From positions 67,415,558 to 67,479,557 of the forward strand of contig NW_026262668.1 of the NCBI RefSeq assembly GCF_021869535.1: 64,000 bases of DNA. The letters run 5' to 3'. The translations under genes and the position numbers were made by a program. Below the pieces are notes generated by a model. The model did no database searches. It worked only from the letters and a program-made list of their open reading frames with translations, and had not been told where the DNA came from. The DNA comes from Mytilus californianus (lineage: Eukaryota > Mollusca > Bivalvia > Mytilida > Mytilidae). Positions 12,597 to 22,490 of the stretch are shown here, in pieces (within the stretch, counting starts at the first letter, position 1; each line of letters begins with the position of its first letter).

Positions 12597-13145
12597 TCAC
12601 AGTTTAAAGATGAATAAAATTGTATCAGCTTCCTCCGCGTTGTGTGTTTTTACTGTATATGTACTACTTGAACTTAAAGTTTCCTTATCATGTTCTTTGC
12701 TGCATAGGCTTGTGTGGTGACGTCTATTACATTTCTTGCAGTTTGATTTAGATTTGCAATATATTACGCGGTGTCGCCTTAAGCAATTAAAGCACAATCT
12801 ATCTTCTTTCACAATTTTCATGCGGTCGATGTGGTCTGTATATTTGGTACATTCAGACGAAAAGTGGGGTTCCTTGCAGTATGCGCAGCTTATTTGATAA
12901 TATTTCTGTGGTGAATTGGCATTTGGCCAGATTTCGCGCGATTTTGAGTCTGTGTAGAAAGTACATGTAGCTGTTTCAAATGTTTCTGTACTTCTACCAG
13001 ACTCTAAAATTGCTAGCTCCTTAAAAATAGATCTCCTAAGATCACCGATAAACCAATCCGTCGAACCATGTTCACGAGTCAAGTGTTTGCGTATTTCACT
13101 GGGCATTTTGTTGAGAATGACTGGTACTAATAACGAGCCGTACAA
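12597..13145 (-). pseudogene. BEL/Pao Gag C-terminal part with zinc knuckles
   Basis: The minus-strand ORF of 182 aa has LLVPVILNKMPSEIRKHL followed by cysteine/histidine clusters: CAYCKEPHFSSEC, CFNCLRRHRVIYC and CKKCNRRHHTSLC. This triple-knuckle layout is typical of BEL/Pao Gag proteins. It is separated from the upstream Gag core (13200-13655) by a short break, so the reading frame is not continuous. Confidence 0.85.
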
Positions 13146-13199
13146 GTCTTGAGCTTGTTCGAGAGATTCTAGTCCACGTATGTCTGTTTCTGTCCTGTC

Positions 13200-13655
13200 T
13201 TAGTAACCTCTTAGATGTGTAAGCATATTCTTTGGTGTGGGTATGTCTAGTAGTGCTTGCATGTACGATTGAATTATCTTATGCTTTTGTTCGAATCTTT
13301 CATGTATAAGTCCAATAGCTTTGTTGTAGTTTGTGTGCGTTAGAGCAAATCCGGCAATGGTGTATGACGCTTCTCCTTTTAGTAAAGAATTTAGGTAGTT
13401 GAATTTTTGAACGACGGTTAGTGTGTTGTTGTTGTGAATTGCTGAATCAAATGAATCCCAAAAAAATTGCCATTCAAGTACGTTTCCATCAAATGTAGGT
13501 AAGTTCAATTTCGGTAGTTTAGTAAAGTTGCTGATATTAACACTTGAATTTGAACGTAAAGACGTGAAGTTGAGGCCAGTATTTTGAGAGTCATCTCTAA
13601 CGTTATATGCGGGGCCAACATTTTGAATGGGTTGCAGTGTCTCACTGTGTGGCAA
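13200..13655 (-). pseudogene. BEL/Pao Gag core (DUF1759-like)
   Basis: The minus-strand ORF of 151 aa contains KLPKLNLPTFDGNVLEWQFF, then KFNYLNSLLKGEA and a segment with HERFEQKHKIIQSY. This is the signature of the conserved Gag domain of BEL/Pao elements, and the same domain appears on the plus strand at 9953-10246. The piece between this ORF and the Gag N-terminus (13655-13758) reads through with a TGA stop and frame change. Confidence 0.85.
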
Positions 13656-13757
13656 AAACTTCTAGCGGCTGCATTTAAATCAGATGTTTGAACGTGAATG
13701 AATTTACGAAGAATTTTGCGTATTCTCGTCTCTAAGTTAAATTTATAATCATCTGTG

Positions 13758-14018
13758 TCAAGTTTGCTTTTCCTTTAATGTATCAAGAATTGTTTCCAAC
13801 TCGTCCTCTTCCGGTTTTTCTTCTGATTCACTCTTCTCGTATACTCTTCTTAAAATTATTGAAACTACGCTTCTGTGTCCCGCTCGAATAGATTTAAGCT
13901 TTGTAGTCATCTTCTTCTGGTCACAGTACCAATATCGTAAAGTGGTTTTACTAAAACTGCATTTGTAATAAGAAAGAGGTCTAAACTGTATGAATTTGTA
14001 TTGATGATTGAAGTACAA
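13758..14018 (-). pseudogene. BEL/Pao Gag N-terminus
   Basis: The ORF is on the minus strand. The likely start is the internal Met of MTTKLKSIRAGHRSVV, because the sequence before it (to 14107) also occurs in the second LTR-like copy at 11262-11598 and belongs to the LTR/leader. The acidic stretch SESEEKPEEDELETIL is typical of BEL/Pao Gag N-termini. Confidence 0.7.
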
Positions 14019-14107
14019 GATAACGTCATAAGTTTACGACGTTGGATATACAAATTACAATAATGCCACGTTACGTTAACGTTCTCTTCTCTGCGTGATT
14101 TCCAACA
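13764..14107 (-). repeat. BEL/Pao LTR plus start of gag, first copy
   Basis: It pairs with 11262-11598 as a direct repeat. It begins on the minus strand with TGTTGGAAATCACGC at 14107 and covers the 5' end of the minus-strand BEL/Pao remnant. Confidence 0.65.
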
Positions 14108-14332
14108 ATATCACTACTTATTGGAGCAGATTACTGGTCTTTAGTATGAGATGAAATTATTCAAGGTGACGGACCAACAGCGGAATCCAGCAGATTAACT
14201 CACTCGAGGACTGACTGCGGAACAGTTTTTCAGAACTCACTCTGGGTTAACGGACCCGAATGGCTAACGGATAAGGAAAAGGGCCGACATGAATGTAAAC
14301 GCTCACAGATAGTACCGTATTATCATCATTCG

Positions 14333-16563
14333 TTGGGGTTCAAAGTTGCTGCTAAGGAAAAAAATATGTATACACCCTACATTCTTTCGGTAAGCCTCGC
14401 CAGCGCTGTACGGTAAAATTCGCCACCGGACATTGCTCAAATGAAAGGTAATAACTTGGGGAAGGCCACACTGAAATGCATTTTTGGGAGTTAGACCCAT
14501 TCGGAAATTGTTGGGGTTCAAAGTTGCTGCTAATGAAAGAAATATGTATACACCCTACATTCTTTCGGTAAGCCTCGCCAGCGCTGTACGGTAAAGTTCG
14601 CAACCGGACATGGCTCAAATGAAAGGTAATAACTTGGGGAAGGCCACACTGAAATGAATTTTTGGGAATTAGGCCCATTCGGAAATTGTTGGGGTTCAAA
14701 GTTGCTGCTAAGGAAAAAAATATGTATACATCCTACATTCTTTCGGTAAGCCTCGCCAGCGCTGTACGGTAAAGTTCGCCACCGGACATGGCTCAAATGA
14801 AAGGTAATAACTTGGGGAAGGCCACACTGAAATGAATTTTTGGGAGTTAGACCCATTCGGAAATTGTTGGGGTTCAAAGTTGCTGCTAAGGAAAAAAATA
14901 TGTATACATCCTACATTCTTTCGGTAAGCCTCGCCAGCGCTGTACGGTAAAGTTCGCCACCGGACATGGCTCAAATGAAAGGTAATAACTTGGGGAAGGC
15001 CACACTGAAATGAATTTTTGGGAGTTAGACCCATTCGGAAATTGTTGGGGTTCAAAGTTGCTGCTAAGGAAAAAAATATGTATACACCCTACATTCTTTC
15101 GGTAAGCCTCGCCAGCGCTGTACAGTAAAGTTCGCCACTGGACATGGCTCAAATGAAAGGTAATAACTTGGGGAAGGCCACACTGAAATGAATTTTTGGG
15201 AGTTAGGCCCATTTGGAAATTGTTGGGGTTCAAAGTTGCTGCTAAGGAATAAAATATGTATACACCCTACATTCTTTCGGTAAGCCTCGCCAGCGCTGTA
15301 CGGTAAAATTCCCCACTGGACATGGCTCAAATCAAAGGAAATAACTTGGGGAAGGCCACACTGAAATGAATTTTTGGGAGTTAGACCCATTCGGAAATTG
15401 TTGGGGTTCAAAGTTGCTGCTAAGGAAAAAAATATGTATACACCCTACATTCTTTCGGTAAGCCTTGCCAGCGCTGTACGGTAAAGTTCGCCACCGGACA
15501 TGGCTCAAATGAAAGGTAATAACTTGGGGAAGGCCACACTGAAATGAATTTTTGGGAGTTAGGCCCATTCGGAAATTGTTGGGGTTCAAAGTTGCTGCTA
15601 AGGAAAAAAATATGTATACACCCTACATTCTTTCGGTAAGCCTCGCCAGCGCTGTACGGTAAAGTTCGCCACTGGTTATGGCTCAAATGAAAGGTAATAA
15701 CTTGGGGAAGGCCACACTGAAATGAATTTTTGGGAGTTAGGCCCATTCGGAAATTGTTGGGGTTCAAAGTTGCTGCTAAGGAATAAAATATGTATACACC
15801 CTACATTCTTTCGGTAAGCCTCGCCAGCGCTGTACGGTAAAATTCGCCACTGGACATGGCTCAAATGAAAGGTAATAACTTGGGGAAGGCCACACTGAAA
15901 TGAATTTTTGGGAGTTAGACCCATTCGGAAATTGTTGGGGTTCAAAGTTGCTGCTAAGGAAAAAAATATGTATACACCCTACATTCTTTCGGTAAGCCTC
16001 GCCAGCGCTGTACGGTAAAGTTCGCCACCGGACATGGCTCAAATGAAAGGTAATAACTTGGGGAAGGCCACACTGAAATGAATTTTTGGGAGTTAGGCCC
16101 ATTCGGAAATTGTTGGGGTTCAAAGTTGCTGCTAAGGAATAAAATATGTATACACCCTACATTCTTTCGGTAAGCCTCGCCAGCGCTGTACGGTAAAGTT
16201 CGCCACTGGACATGGCTCAAATGAAAGGTAATAACTTGGGGAAGGCCACACTGAAATGAATATTTGGGAGTTAGACCCATTCGGAAATTGTTGGGGTTCA
16301 AAGTTGCTGCTAAGGAATAAAATATGTATACACCCTACATTCTTTCGGTAAGCCTCGTCAGCGCTGTACGGTAAAGTTCGCCACCGGACATGGCTCAAAT
16401 GAAAGGTAATAACTTGGGGAAGGCCACACTGAAATGAATTTTTGGGAGTTAGGCCCATTCGGAAATTGTTGGGGTTCAACGTTGCTGCTAAGGAAAAAAA
16501 TATGTATACACCCTACATTCTTTCGGTAAGCCTCGCCAGCGCTGTACGGTAAAGTTCGCCACT
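14333..16563 (-). repeat. 178-bp satellite array, about 12.5 units, right arm
   Basis: These are the same units as in the left arm but in reverse complement. Unit boundaries fall every 178 bp from about 14343 to 16479, plus a partial unit to 16563. The units here are more alike than those of the left arm. The ORFs in it are repeat artefacts. Confidence 0.95.
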
Positions 16564-17337
16564 GGACAGGTGGGGGCTTTCCATAAATATTTCTATTGAT
16601 ATTTTTTAAATGTTTCTAGCGTTAAGGTTATATTTCTATTGTTTTAAGAAATATTGTATATAAAATACATCTTTAATGTTGTTTTATTGATAAAAACTAT
16701 ATTTTACATAAAGACAATTATGCAACTTACATAAGGGATTATATTCGAGGACAACGAGAATTTACGACAGCTTGAAGGGGTCATAAAACGATTTCCTATG
16801 TATTTTACCACTCCTCTTAACTCTCAATTTTTTATGATTTTCAAATAAGTTTGAATATTGAACCGACTGCTCACAGCTAGTTGGATATAGAATATCGAAC
16901 CGGCGGCTAACTGCACATATATTAGTTATGTAGAAACTAGATATTTCTATACACATTGACACCAATATGCCGGATCTAGAAATCAACCTAATGAGTGCTT
17001 CTAGTTACTGACGTCATTTGTGTTGGTTTGTTCAACGTTCACTTCTAAGGCTGAACATCTGTGGTCATTTAGACGTTAGAAAATAATACATATATCGTAT
17101 TGGTAGCTAGAATCATTATGGTATTTAAAACGAAAAAATCCTTTGAGAATCACTTCAAGCCGTGAAATTGTCGAATTCCGCTCTCAAATTACATTTAACT
17201 TAGATTTTGAGATTTTTAGAACGTTCGAGTCTGTTATAGTTTTTGGGTTTTTAGACATATCGTCAAAATTGGCTGCTGGAAAAAAGTGGCTGCTATCTTG
17301 ATTGGCTGCTAAAAGTGGCTGCCAGCTTGAGTCTAGT
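16564..17337 (-). repeat. Right terminal inverted repeat of the 13.1-kb element
   Basis: This is the reverse complement of 4243-5024 and is followed at once by the 9-bp target duplication at 17338-17346. Confidence 0.9.
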
Positions 17338-17346
17338 ATAATGATG

Positions 17347-17949
17347 CCTTCATTCCAGTTTCCGAGGCAAGGACTATCAGTGGAATTCGACGAGACATCA
17401 AAAGCAAACACCCTTTGCACTGTTACGGGCTATAACATCACTCTAGTGAAACGTACTCTTTTGAGGATTATTTCGATCTTGTGTAAAAGTAAGGACTAGG
17501 TGCATGGCGCGAAAGATGTAAAAATATATTTCGTCTGAAATTTAGTCCAACAATGTTATATGTGCGGTATAAACTATTTGTCATTTCCTCAGCGGGGTTT
17601 GAACTCATTTTTCTGTGACATATCGATAATTCTTCCTGCAATGATTCGCAAGGACGACCGTTTGAGACAGGGGGAACGATTAATATTTGCCAGTTTTATT
17701 CTCAAGCTGTTCGTTCTATTAAAGGTCGGTTTCATAAATATTTTGTATTAACTATGTATTTTTTGCGATGAGGCAAATATATTCATACATTTAATCACAT
17801 ATTAAACGATTTGTGTATACTTATTTCACATACAAGTGCAGGTTTTTTTTTCATTTTCTAGATACCGTACATTCTATTATATGTAGCCTGGCATCCTTTT
17901 CGCATCAGACGAGCAGTGAGTCAGGATCCAAAGCTATATTATATATTAC
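17347..17949 (-). other. Original part of lysozyme intron 3, 5' side
   Basis: This is single-copy-looking intron sequence between the inserted element and exon 3. No gene or repeat is recognised. With one target copy removed and the element excised, the intron would be about 820 bp. Confidence 0.7.
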
Positions 17950-18051
17950 CTATCGTTGTGTCATGAACTGAAGGGTTTTGGGGTTGTGCATCGTAAGCCT
18001 TGAGGTTAGGTTCTCCATTTGTTTCAAACTTAATGATTACGTCAGTTATAT
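17950..18051 (-). CDS. Phage-type lysozyme, exon 3 (active-site exon)
   Basis: The exon is 102 nt, with acceptor ...CTTTGTAG ending at 18052 and donor ATAG|GTAATA at 17950/17949. Read with its neighbours it encodes residues about 23-56: ITDVIIKFETNGEPNLKAYD, then AQPQNPSVHDTTI, running into GYGF in exon 4. By comparison with T4-type lysozymes, the catalytic residues are expected to be a Glu in the first part (Glu32 or Glu36), an Asp (Asp43 or Asp53) and the Thr just before IGYG (Thr55). All are present. The exon starts with two bases of a split codon that is completed by exon 2. Confidence 0.85.
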
Positions 18052-18128
18052 CTACAAAGATAATGTATGTGTTACAAATCAAATTTAAAGTAGAAAACTT
18101 TTTATATATATATATCATGCACAATCAT

Positions 18129-19258
18129 TAGACACTCTACTCTTAAGCAAGTGTTTAGTGCCGGACAGGAGAAGTCTAGAAATGACCATATTAATACTTT
18201 TCATGTATACTCTGGATTCAAGTTGACGATTAAATGTTCATTCCTCTGAAATAGAAAATGATTTGAAAATTTGCGGCAACAAAATGGCGAAGACGTTCAT
18301 AGTGCAAGACTCTGGTCCATGTTTTTTAACTAATGATATTCCTAGACATGTATAGAGGTTCAAGCTTCGCTCTCACCCCATATGGAATTTACTGACCCCA
18401 TATATATTGTATTAGGTCACTACCACACTATGTAACTAACAAAACATGCATGACAAATTTCTTGTCAGTTCAAAACGTATTTGTTTGAACAACGTCATGT
18501 CAATCTAAGTGAACATTTTCCCCTTTTGGAATCTAACATATTATTTCAGCTGTTATCCCCCAGACATTGCCATATGTTCAGATATAATCAATCTTTAAAA
18601 TGCACATCTTCATTAATTTTCAGACAAGCAGCAAAGCAGATGTCGCGTGCACTGAAACGGGTATTATACGTTCATATTACTACATGTAACTATTATGATT
18701 TACAGTTGAGTCATCAAAGGTTTAATCTGCCCATAAGCCATGAATGCAATTTGTTTTGGTACCGGCATAATTTGAATAACTCATTTTAACTCTAATTCTT
18801 TAGTCTGAATTATGTTGTTGTGCTTAAAACTATTACTTCTGGCAAAGTGGATGAGACAATATTTATTTCTGTGTTGGTTTTTTTAGGAGGGGATAGATAA
18901 AATGCTCCTGAATGATTGAATGATTTTGGCTTTTGAAACTATATTCTTGAATGTCCTTGGTGAAGGTTCTTCCGAAAAAGAATGTGTCATGCAAACCGAA
19001 ACCGGCAATGTATGTACGTTTATATATTTAACATGTTTGGTTCAAAAACTTGGTCCAGAGTCTTGCACTATGAACGTCTTCGTCATTTTGTTGCCGAAAA
19101 TTTTCAAATCATTTTGTATTTCAGAGGAATGATATTTAATCGTCAATTTGAATCCAGAGTATAATTCCTTTGACAAGAATTTACATGAGGAGTATTAATA
19201 TGATCATTTCTAGACTTCTCCTGTCCGGCACTAAACACTTGCTAGAGTAGAGCGTCTA
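18129..19258. mobile_element. Inverted-repeat (foldback) element of about 1.1 kb
   Basis: About 200 bp at 18129-18330 are the reverse complement of 19045-19258, with shared blocks AAGTGTTTAGTGCCGGACAG, AGAAGTCTAGAAATGA and GAAGACGTTCATAGTGCAAG. The outer limit is TAGACRCTCTACTC. The centre (18331-19044) has no convincing ORF; the 102- and 70-aa frames there look incidental. I could not find a clear target duplication. Confidence 0.65.
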
Positions 19259-19265
19259 TTGTTAG

Positions 19266-19780
19266 TGCAGTATGTATAAATTCACAGCCATGTCAGATCG
19301 GAATGTAGACGTTTAATTCGATGCCCCATTAAAGCTTTTAGCCATTCACGTCAAATAACCCATGCAAAAAACTCTGAGGTCCTAGACAAAATGTCTAGCA
19401 ACATATCTTCATTTTTCTGCGACAGTCCAAATTTCACACCTTTCTTCCTAGTCGACTCACCTTGCAGAATCAACCTATTATGTTATTGGTTAATTTGTTT
19501 TCCTCCACAATATGAATGAAATATTTGCAGCTGGACATTAAACAAGCAACAAAGAATCGATTTTTGTCGGTATTGATTCATTGCATTAAGAATGTCTACA
19601 AAGAATGCTTTCCTTACATTATTTCTTCAAAGTTATATTATAAAATCAGTAATGTTGTATGATTGCCAATGAGACAAGTTCGACAACTAACCACCAGAGA
19701 CCAAATGACGTAGATGTTAGCAACTATAGGTTACCGTATAGCCTCCAACAATGAGCAAAACCCATACCACACAGCAAGCT
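19266..19780. repeat. SINE-like fragment (copy 2) and an adjacent mussel dispersed repeat
   Basis: 19266-19560 shares CAGCCATGTC.GATCGGAATG.AGACGTTTAA and the CTGGACATTAAACAAGCAAC tail with the repeats at 743 and 30190. At 19655-19780 a second dispersed motif (GATTGCCAATGAGACAA) begins; related sequence occurs at 33520, 37985 and 50470. Confidence 0.45.
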
Positions 19781-20528
19781 TTAAATCGAGAAAACCAACG
19801 CTGTCTGTGATTCTTTCTTTTTTTTTTTGTAAAATGTTCCATGAGGTTGCAAAAATCCGAAGATTAATTCTGTTTATAAATGCAAGTGCATTTATGATCA
19901 AATACAATCAAAGAAAGACAAGTCAATTATTCTTGATTATGGTATCGCCGAGTGTGGCAGATTTTTGGATCAAGTGAAAATCGAAACATCATTTCTTCTT
20001 TTTTAAAATCTTCTTATTTAACAGTGGTCCTTAAAGAACGGAACTTTAAATGGTGCAACAGCTCATTCAAAGGGGTGGTACAGCGTTATTTTCGTGTGTT
20101 TTGTTGATCGATCAACTTATTTACAAATATCCTTTATTTGACGTTTACTCATGCACTAGAGATTCAACGTTAATTTTTCGGCCATCTTTAATCAAACAGA
20201 TCATAATTAAAAGGTTGGAATGACAGAAATGCTTAAAAAATCATCAAATTATTGGAAATAAATGACAATGTACCAGAACACTATTTTGGTGGCTTGTTAA
20301 AGAATTGTTATTGATTTTCTTGAATATGATAAAAGATTGTCAGTTAAGAACTGAGAAAGAGAAGTCACAAAACTGTTTTTAACACTAAAGACTTCTGTTT
20401 CGTGCAAAGATCGTAAAATTCATTTGTAGTTTACGTTTAAATTACGTGCACGTACCATCCTCTTTAAAGCGGTAGGTATGCATGTGTGCTCTGTATAAGC
20501 ATCCTTTTGAAGAGCACTACCATGATAT
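19781..20528. other. Unassigned intron sequence
   Basis: There is no gene that I can support. It may include the 5' remains of the retroelement whose ORF starts at 20529, but no frame is conserved. Confidence 0.4.
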
Positions 20529-21854
20529 ATGATTTTAAGGAAAATATGTATATTTCCAACTATGTACTGGCTTCCGAAGCTGCATAAAACTCCATACAAA
20601 TATAGATTTATTTCGTCTTCAAGCCATTGTTCCGCTACTAAACTATCTATTCTACTTACTAGTACACTTGGTACAATCAAAAACCTGGTAATAAATTGTT
20701 CAAATAAGGCCTTTGAAAATAGTGGAATTAATTACTTTTGGAGTGTCAAAAATTCGTTGGAAGTACTTGATAAGTTGCATGCTTATATTGGTGATTTCGA
20801 ATCTGTTCAAAGTTTTGATTTTTCTACCCTATATACCACGTTGCCTCATAATCTTATTAAGAAAAAAATCACACACCTGATTAAATGGGCATTTAAAAAG
20901 TCGGAATGCGAATATATATGTTCAAACTCTTATAGGTCATTTTTTAGTAACAACAAACAAAAGAACTATGTCAATTGGACCTGCTTTGATACTATAACTG
21001 CCCTTGAGTTTTTACTAGATAACATTTTTGTTCGCTATGGAGATTCCGTATATCGTCAGGTTATCGGAATTCCCATGGGGACTAACTGTGCACCACTTAT
21101 TGCGGACCTGTTTCTGTATTGTTATAAGTTACAATTTATGACTAAAATCAGCAAAGACCCATCGAAACAACACCTGATTCAAAAATTTAATAACACTTTT
21201 AGATATTTAGATGATATATTGACTCTCAATAATGACGACTTCAGTGTGTACACTAAAGAGATTTATCCTGCCGAACTGACTTTAAATAAAGCTAATACTA
21301 ACAAAGAACACTGCCCTTTCCTGGATCTTGATATCTTTATCTTTAACGGGAAGCTTAATACCAAAATTTATGATAAAAGAGATGATTTTTCATTTCCTAT
21401 TGTTAATTATCCATTTTTAGATGGTGACGTTCCCTTGTCGCAATCTTCTGGTGTTTATATATCTCAACTTGTTCGATTCGCTCGTGTATGTAACAACGTA
21501 TTTGATTTCAACGAAAGAAATCTCTGTATTACTGAAAAATTATTACACCAGGGTTTTCGATATCACAAACTAGTCAAAACATTTACTAAATTTTATCATC
21601 GGTACAGGGACATCATTCGTAAATATAAACCAACATGCAGACATCTTATACGTTCAGGTATTTCACATCCAATATTTTATGGTAATATTCTTTACAAGGC
21701 ACAAAAATGTCGGCATTCACCTCAAAAGCTTACCAAACCTTTAAACAGACTTATTCGGAAAGGATATAGTTACGATACTGTTGTCAAGTCATTAAGGATT
21801 ACATATTTTGGTATTAATATTGATTCACTCATAGGGTCTTTGCATCGGAAATAA
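20529..21854 (+). CDS. Reverse transcriptase of a retroelement, probably Penelope-like (5'-truncated)
   Basis: This is an uninterrupted 441-aa frame. Visible reverse transcriptase landmarks are YWLPKLHK (residues 13-20, resembling the LPK.HK motif of Penelope-like elements), FDFSTLYTTL (96-105, with the first catalytic Asp), GIPMGTNCAP (180-189) and YLDD (226-229, the paired catalytic Asp). Further on are CPFLDLDI, YDKRDDFSFP and a basic C-terminus. No endonuclease domain lies in the frame, and the true N-terminus is probably missing since RT sequence starts almost at the first Met. The tail downstream recurs elsewhere in the window (49471-49797). An alternative is another RT class sharing the GIPMG/YLDD pattern. 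The open frame suggests a recent insertion. Confidence 0.7.
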   Translation: MILRKICIFPTMYWLPKLHKTPYKYRFISSSSHCSATKLSILLTSTLGTIKNLVINCSNKAFENSGINYFWSVKNSLEVLDKLHAYIGDFESVQSFDFSTLYTTLPHNLIKKKITHLIKWAFKKSECEYICSNSYRSFFSNNKQKNYVNWTCFDTITALEFLLDNIFVRYGDSVYRQVIGIPMGTNCAPLIADLFLYCYKLQFMTKISKDPSKQHLIQKFNNTFRYLDDILTLNNDDFSVYTKEIYPAELTLNKANTNKEHCPFLDLDIFIFNGKLNTKIYDKRDDFSFPIVNYPFLDGDVPLSQSSGVYISQLVRFARVCNNVFDFNERNLCITEKLLHQGFRYHKLVKTFTKFYHRYRDIIRKYKPTCRHLIRSGISHPIFYGNILYKAQKCRHSPQKLTKPLNRLIRKGYSYDTVVKSLRITYFGINIDSLIGSLHRK

Positions 21855-22490
21855 ACACATTTATTCTAAAACAAGTTGTTGGCATGATACGGGTTATGTT
21901 CTTCTCATATATTTTATGATGGTATGATACTAAACCCCTAACGGGAGGGATTGTACTTGATTTTCATATGATGAAGACATAATCTTTTAATCAGTTTAAT
22001 TGAGGTCTGGAGCTGGCATGTCAGTAACTGCTAGTAGTCCTTTGTTCATTTATGTATCATTGTCATTTTGCTTAGTTTCTTTTGTTACCTATTCTGACAT
22101 CGGACTCGGACTTCTTTTAAACTGAGTTTTACTGTGCGTATTGCTATGTGCTTCTGTATTCTACATTGGCTAGAGGTATAGGGAGAGGGTTGAGATCTCA
22201 CAAAACATGTTTAACCCCGACGCATTTTTGCGCCTGTCCCAAGTCAGGAGCCTCTGGCCTTTGTTAGTCTAGTATATTTTTTAATTTTAGTTCATTAATA
22301 TGTTTTGGAGTTTAGTGTGACGTCCATTTTCACTGAACTAACACACAATTTTATTTAGGGGCCAGCTGAGGACCACCTCCGGGTGCGGGATTTTCTCGCT
22401 GCATTGAAGACCCATTGGTGGCCTTCGGCTGTTGTCTGCTCTTTGGTCGGGTTGTTGTCTATTTGACATATTCCCCATTTCCATTCTCAA
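21855..22490 (+). mobile_element. 3' untranslated tail of the reverse-transcriptase element
   Basis: 22160-22490 is the reverse complement of 49471-49797. It includes GGAGCCTCTGGCCTTTGTTA, GGGGCCAGCTGAGGACCACC, GCTGCATTGAAGACCCATTG and GTCGGGTTGTTGTC. The tail directly follows the ORF and is the likely conserved 3' end of the retroelement. Confidence 0.7.

Larger units (their letters stand above)
4243..17337. mobile_element. 13.1-kb foldback-type DNA element with long terminal inverted repeats
   Basis: The two ends are mirror images. ACTAGACTCAAGCTGG begins at 4243 and its reverse complement ends at 17337. The inverted repeats run 4243-5024 and 16564-17337, and 178-bp satellite arrays continue the inverted symmetry inward (5054-9326 and 14333-16563). 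The element is flanked by a perfect 9-bp direct repeat, ATAATGATG (4234-4242 and 17338-17346), the length typical of Mutator-like (MULE) insertions. No transposase ORF is visible; the loop holds BEL/Pao retrotransposon remnants instead. It is probably nonautonomous. The superfamily assignment rests only on TIR length and target-duplication size. It lies inside lysozyme intron 3. Confidence 0.85.

Noticed and set aside
11262..14107. A simple intact BEL/Pao element with two LTRs
   Set aside because: The left repeat extends past the presumed LTR into gag, so it is not just a 3' LTR, and pol is missing between them.
14303..16479. 115-aa ORFs on the minus strand
   Set aside because: Same satellite in inverted orientation.
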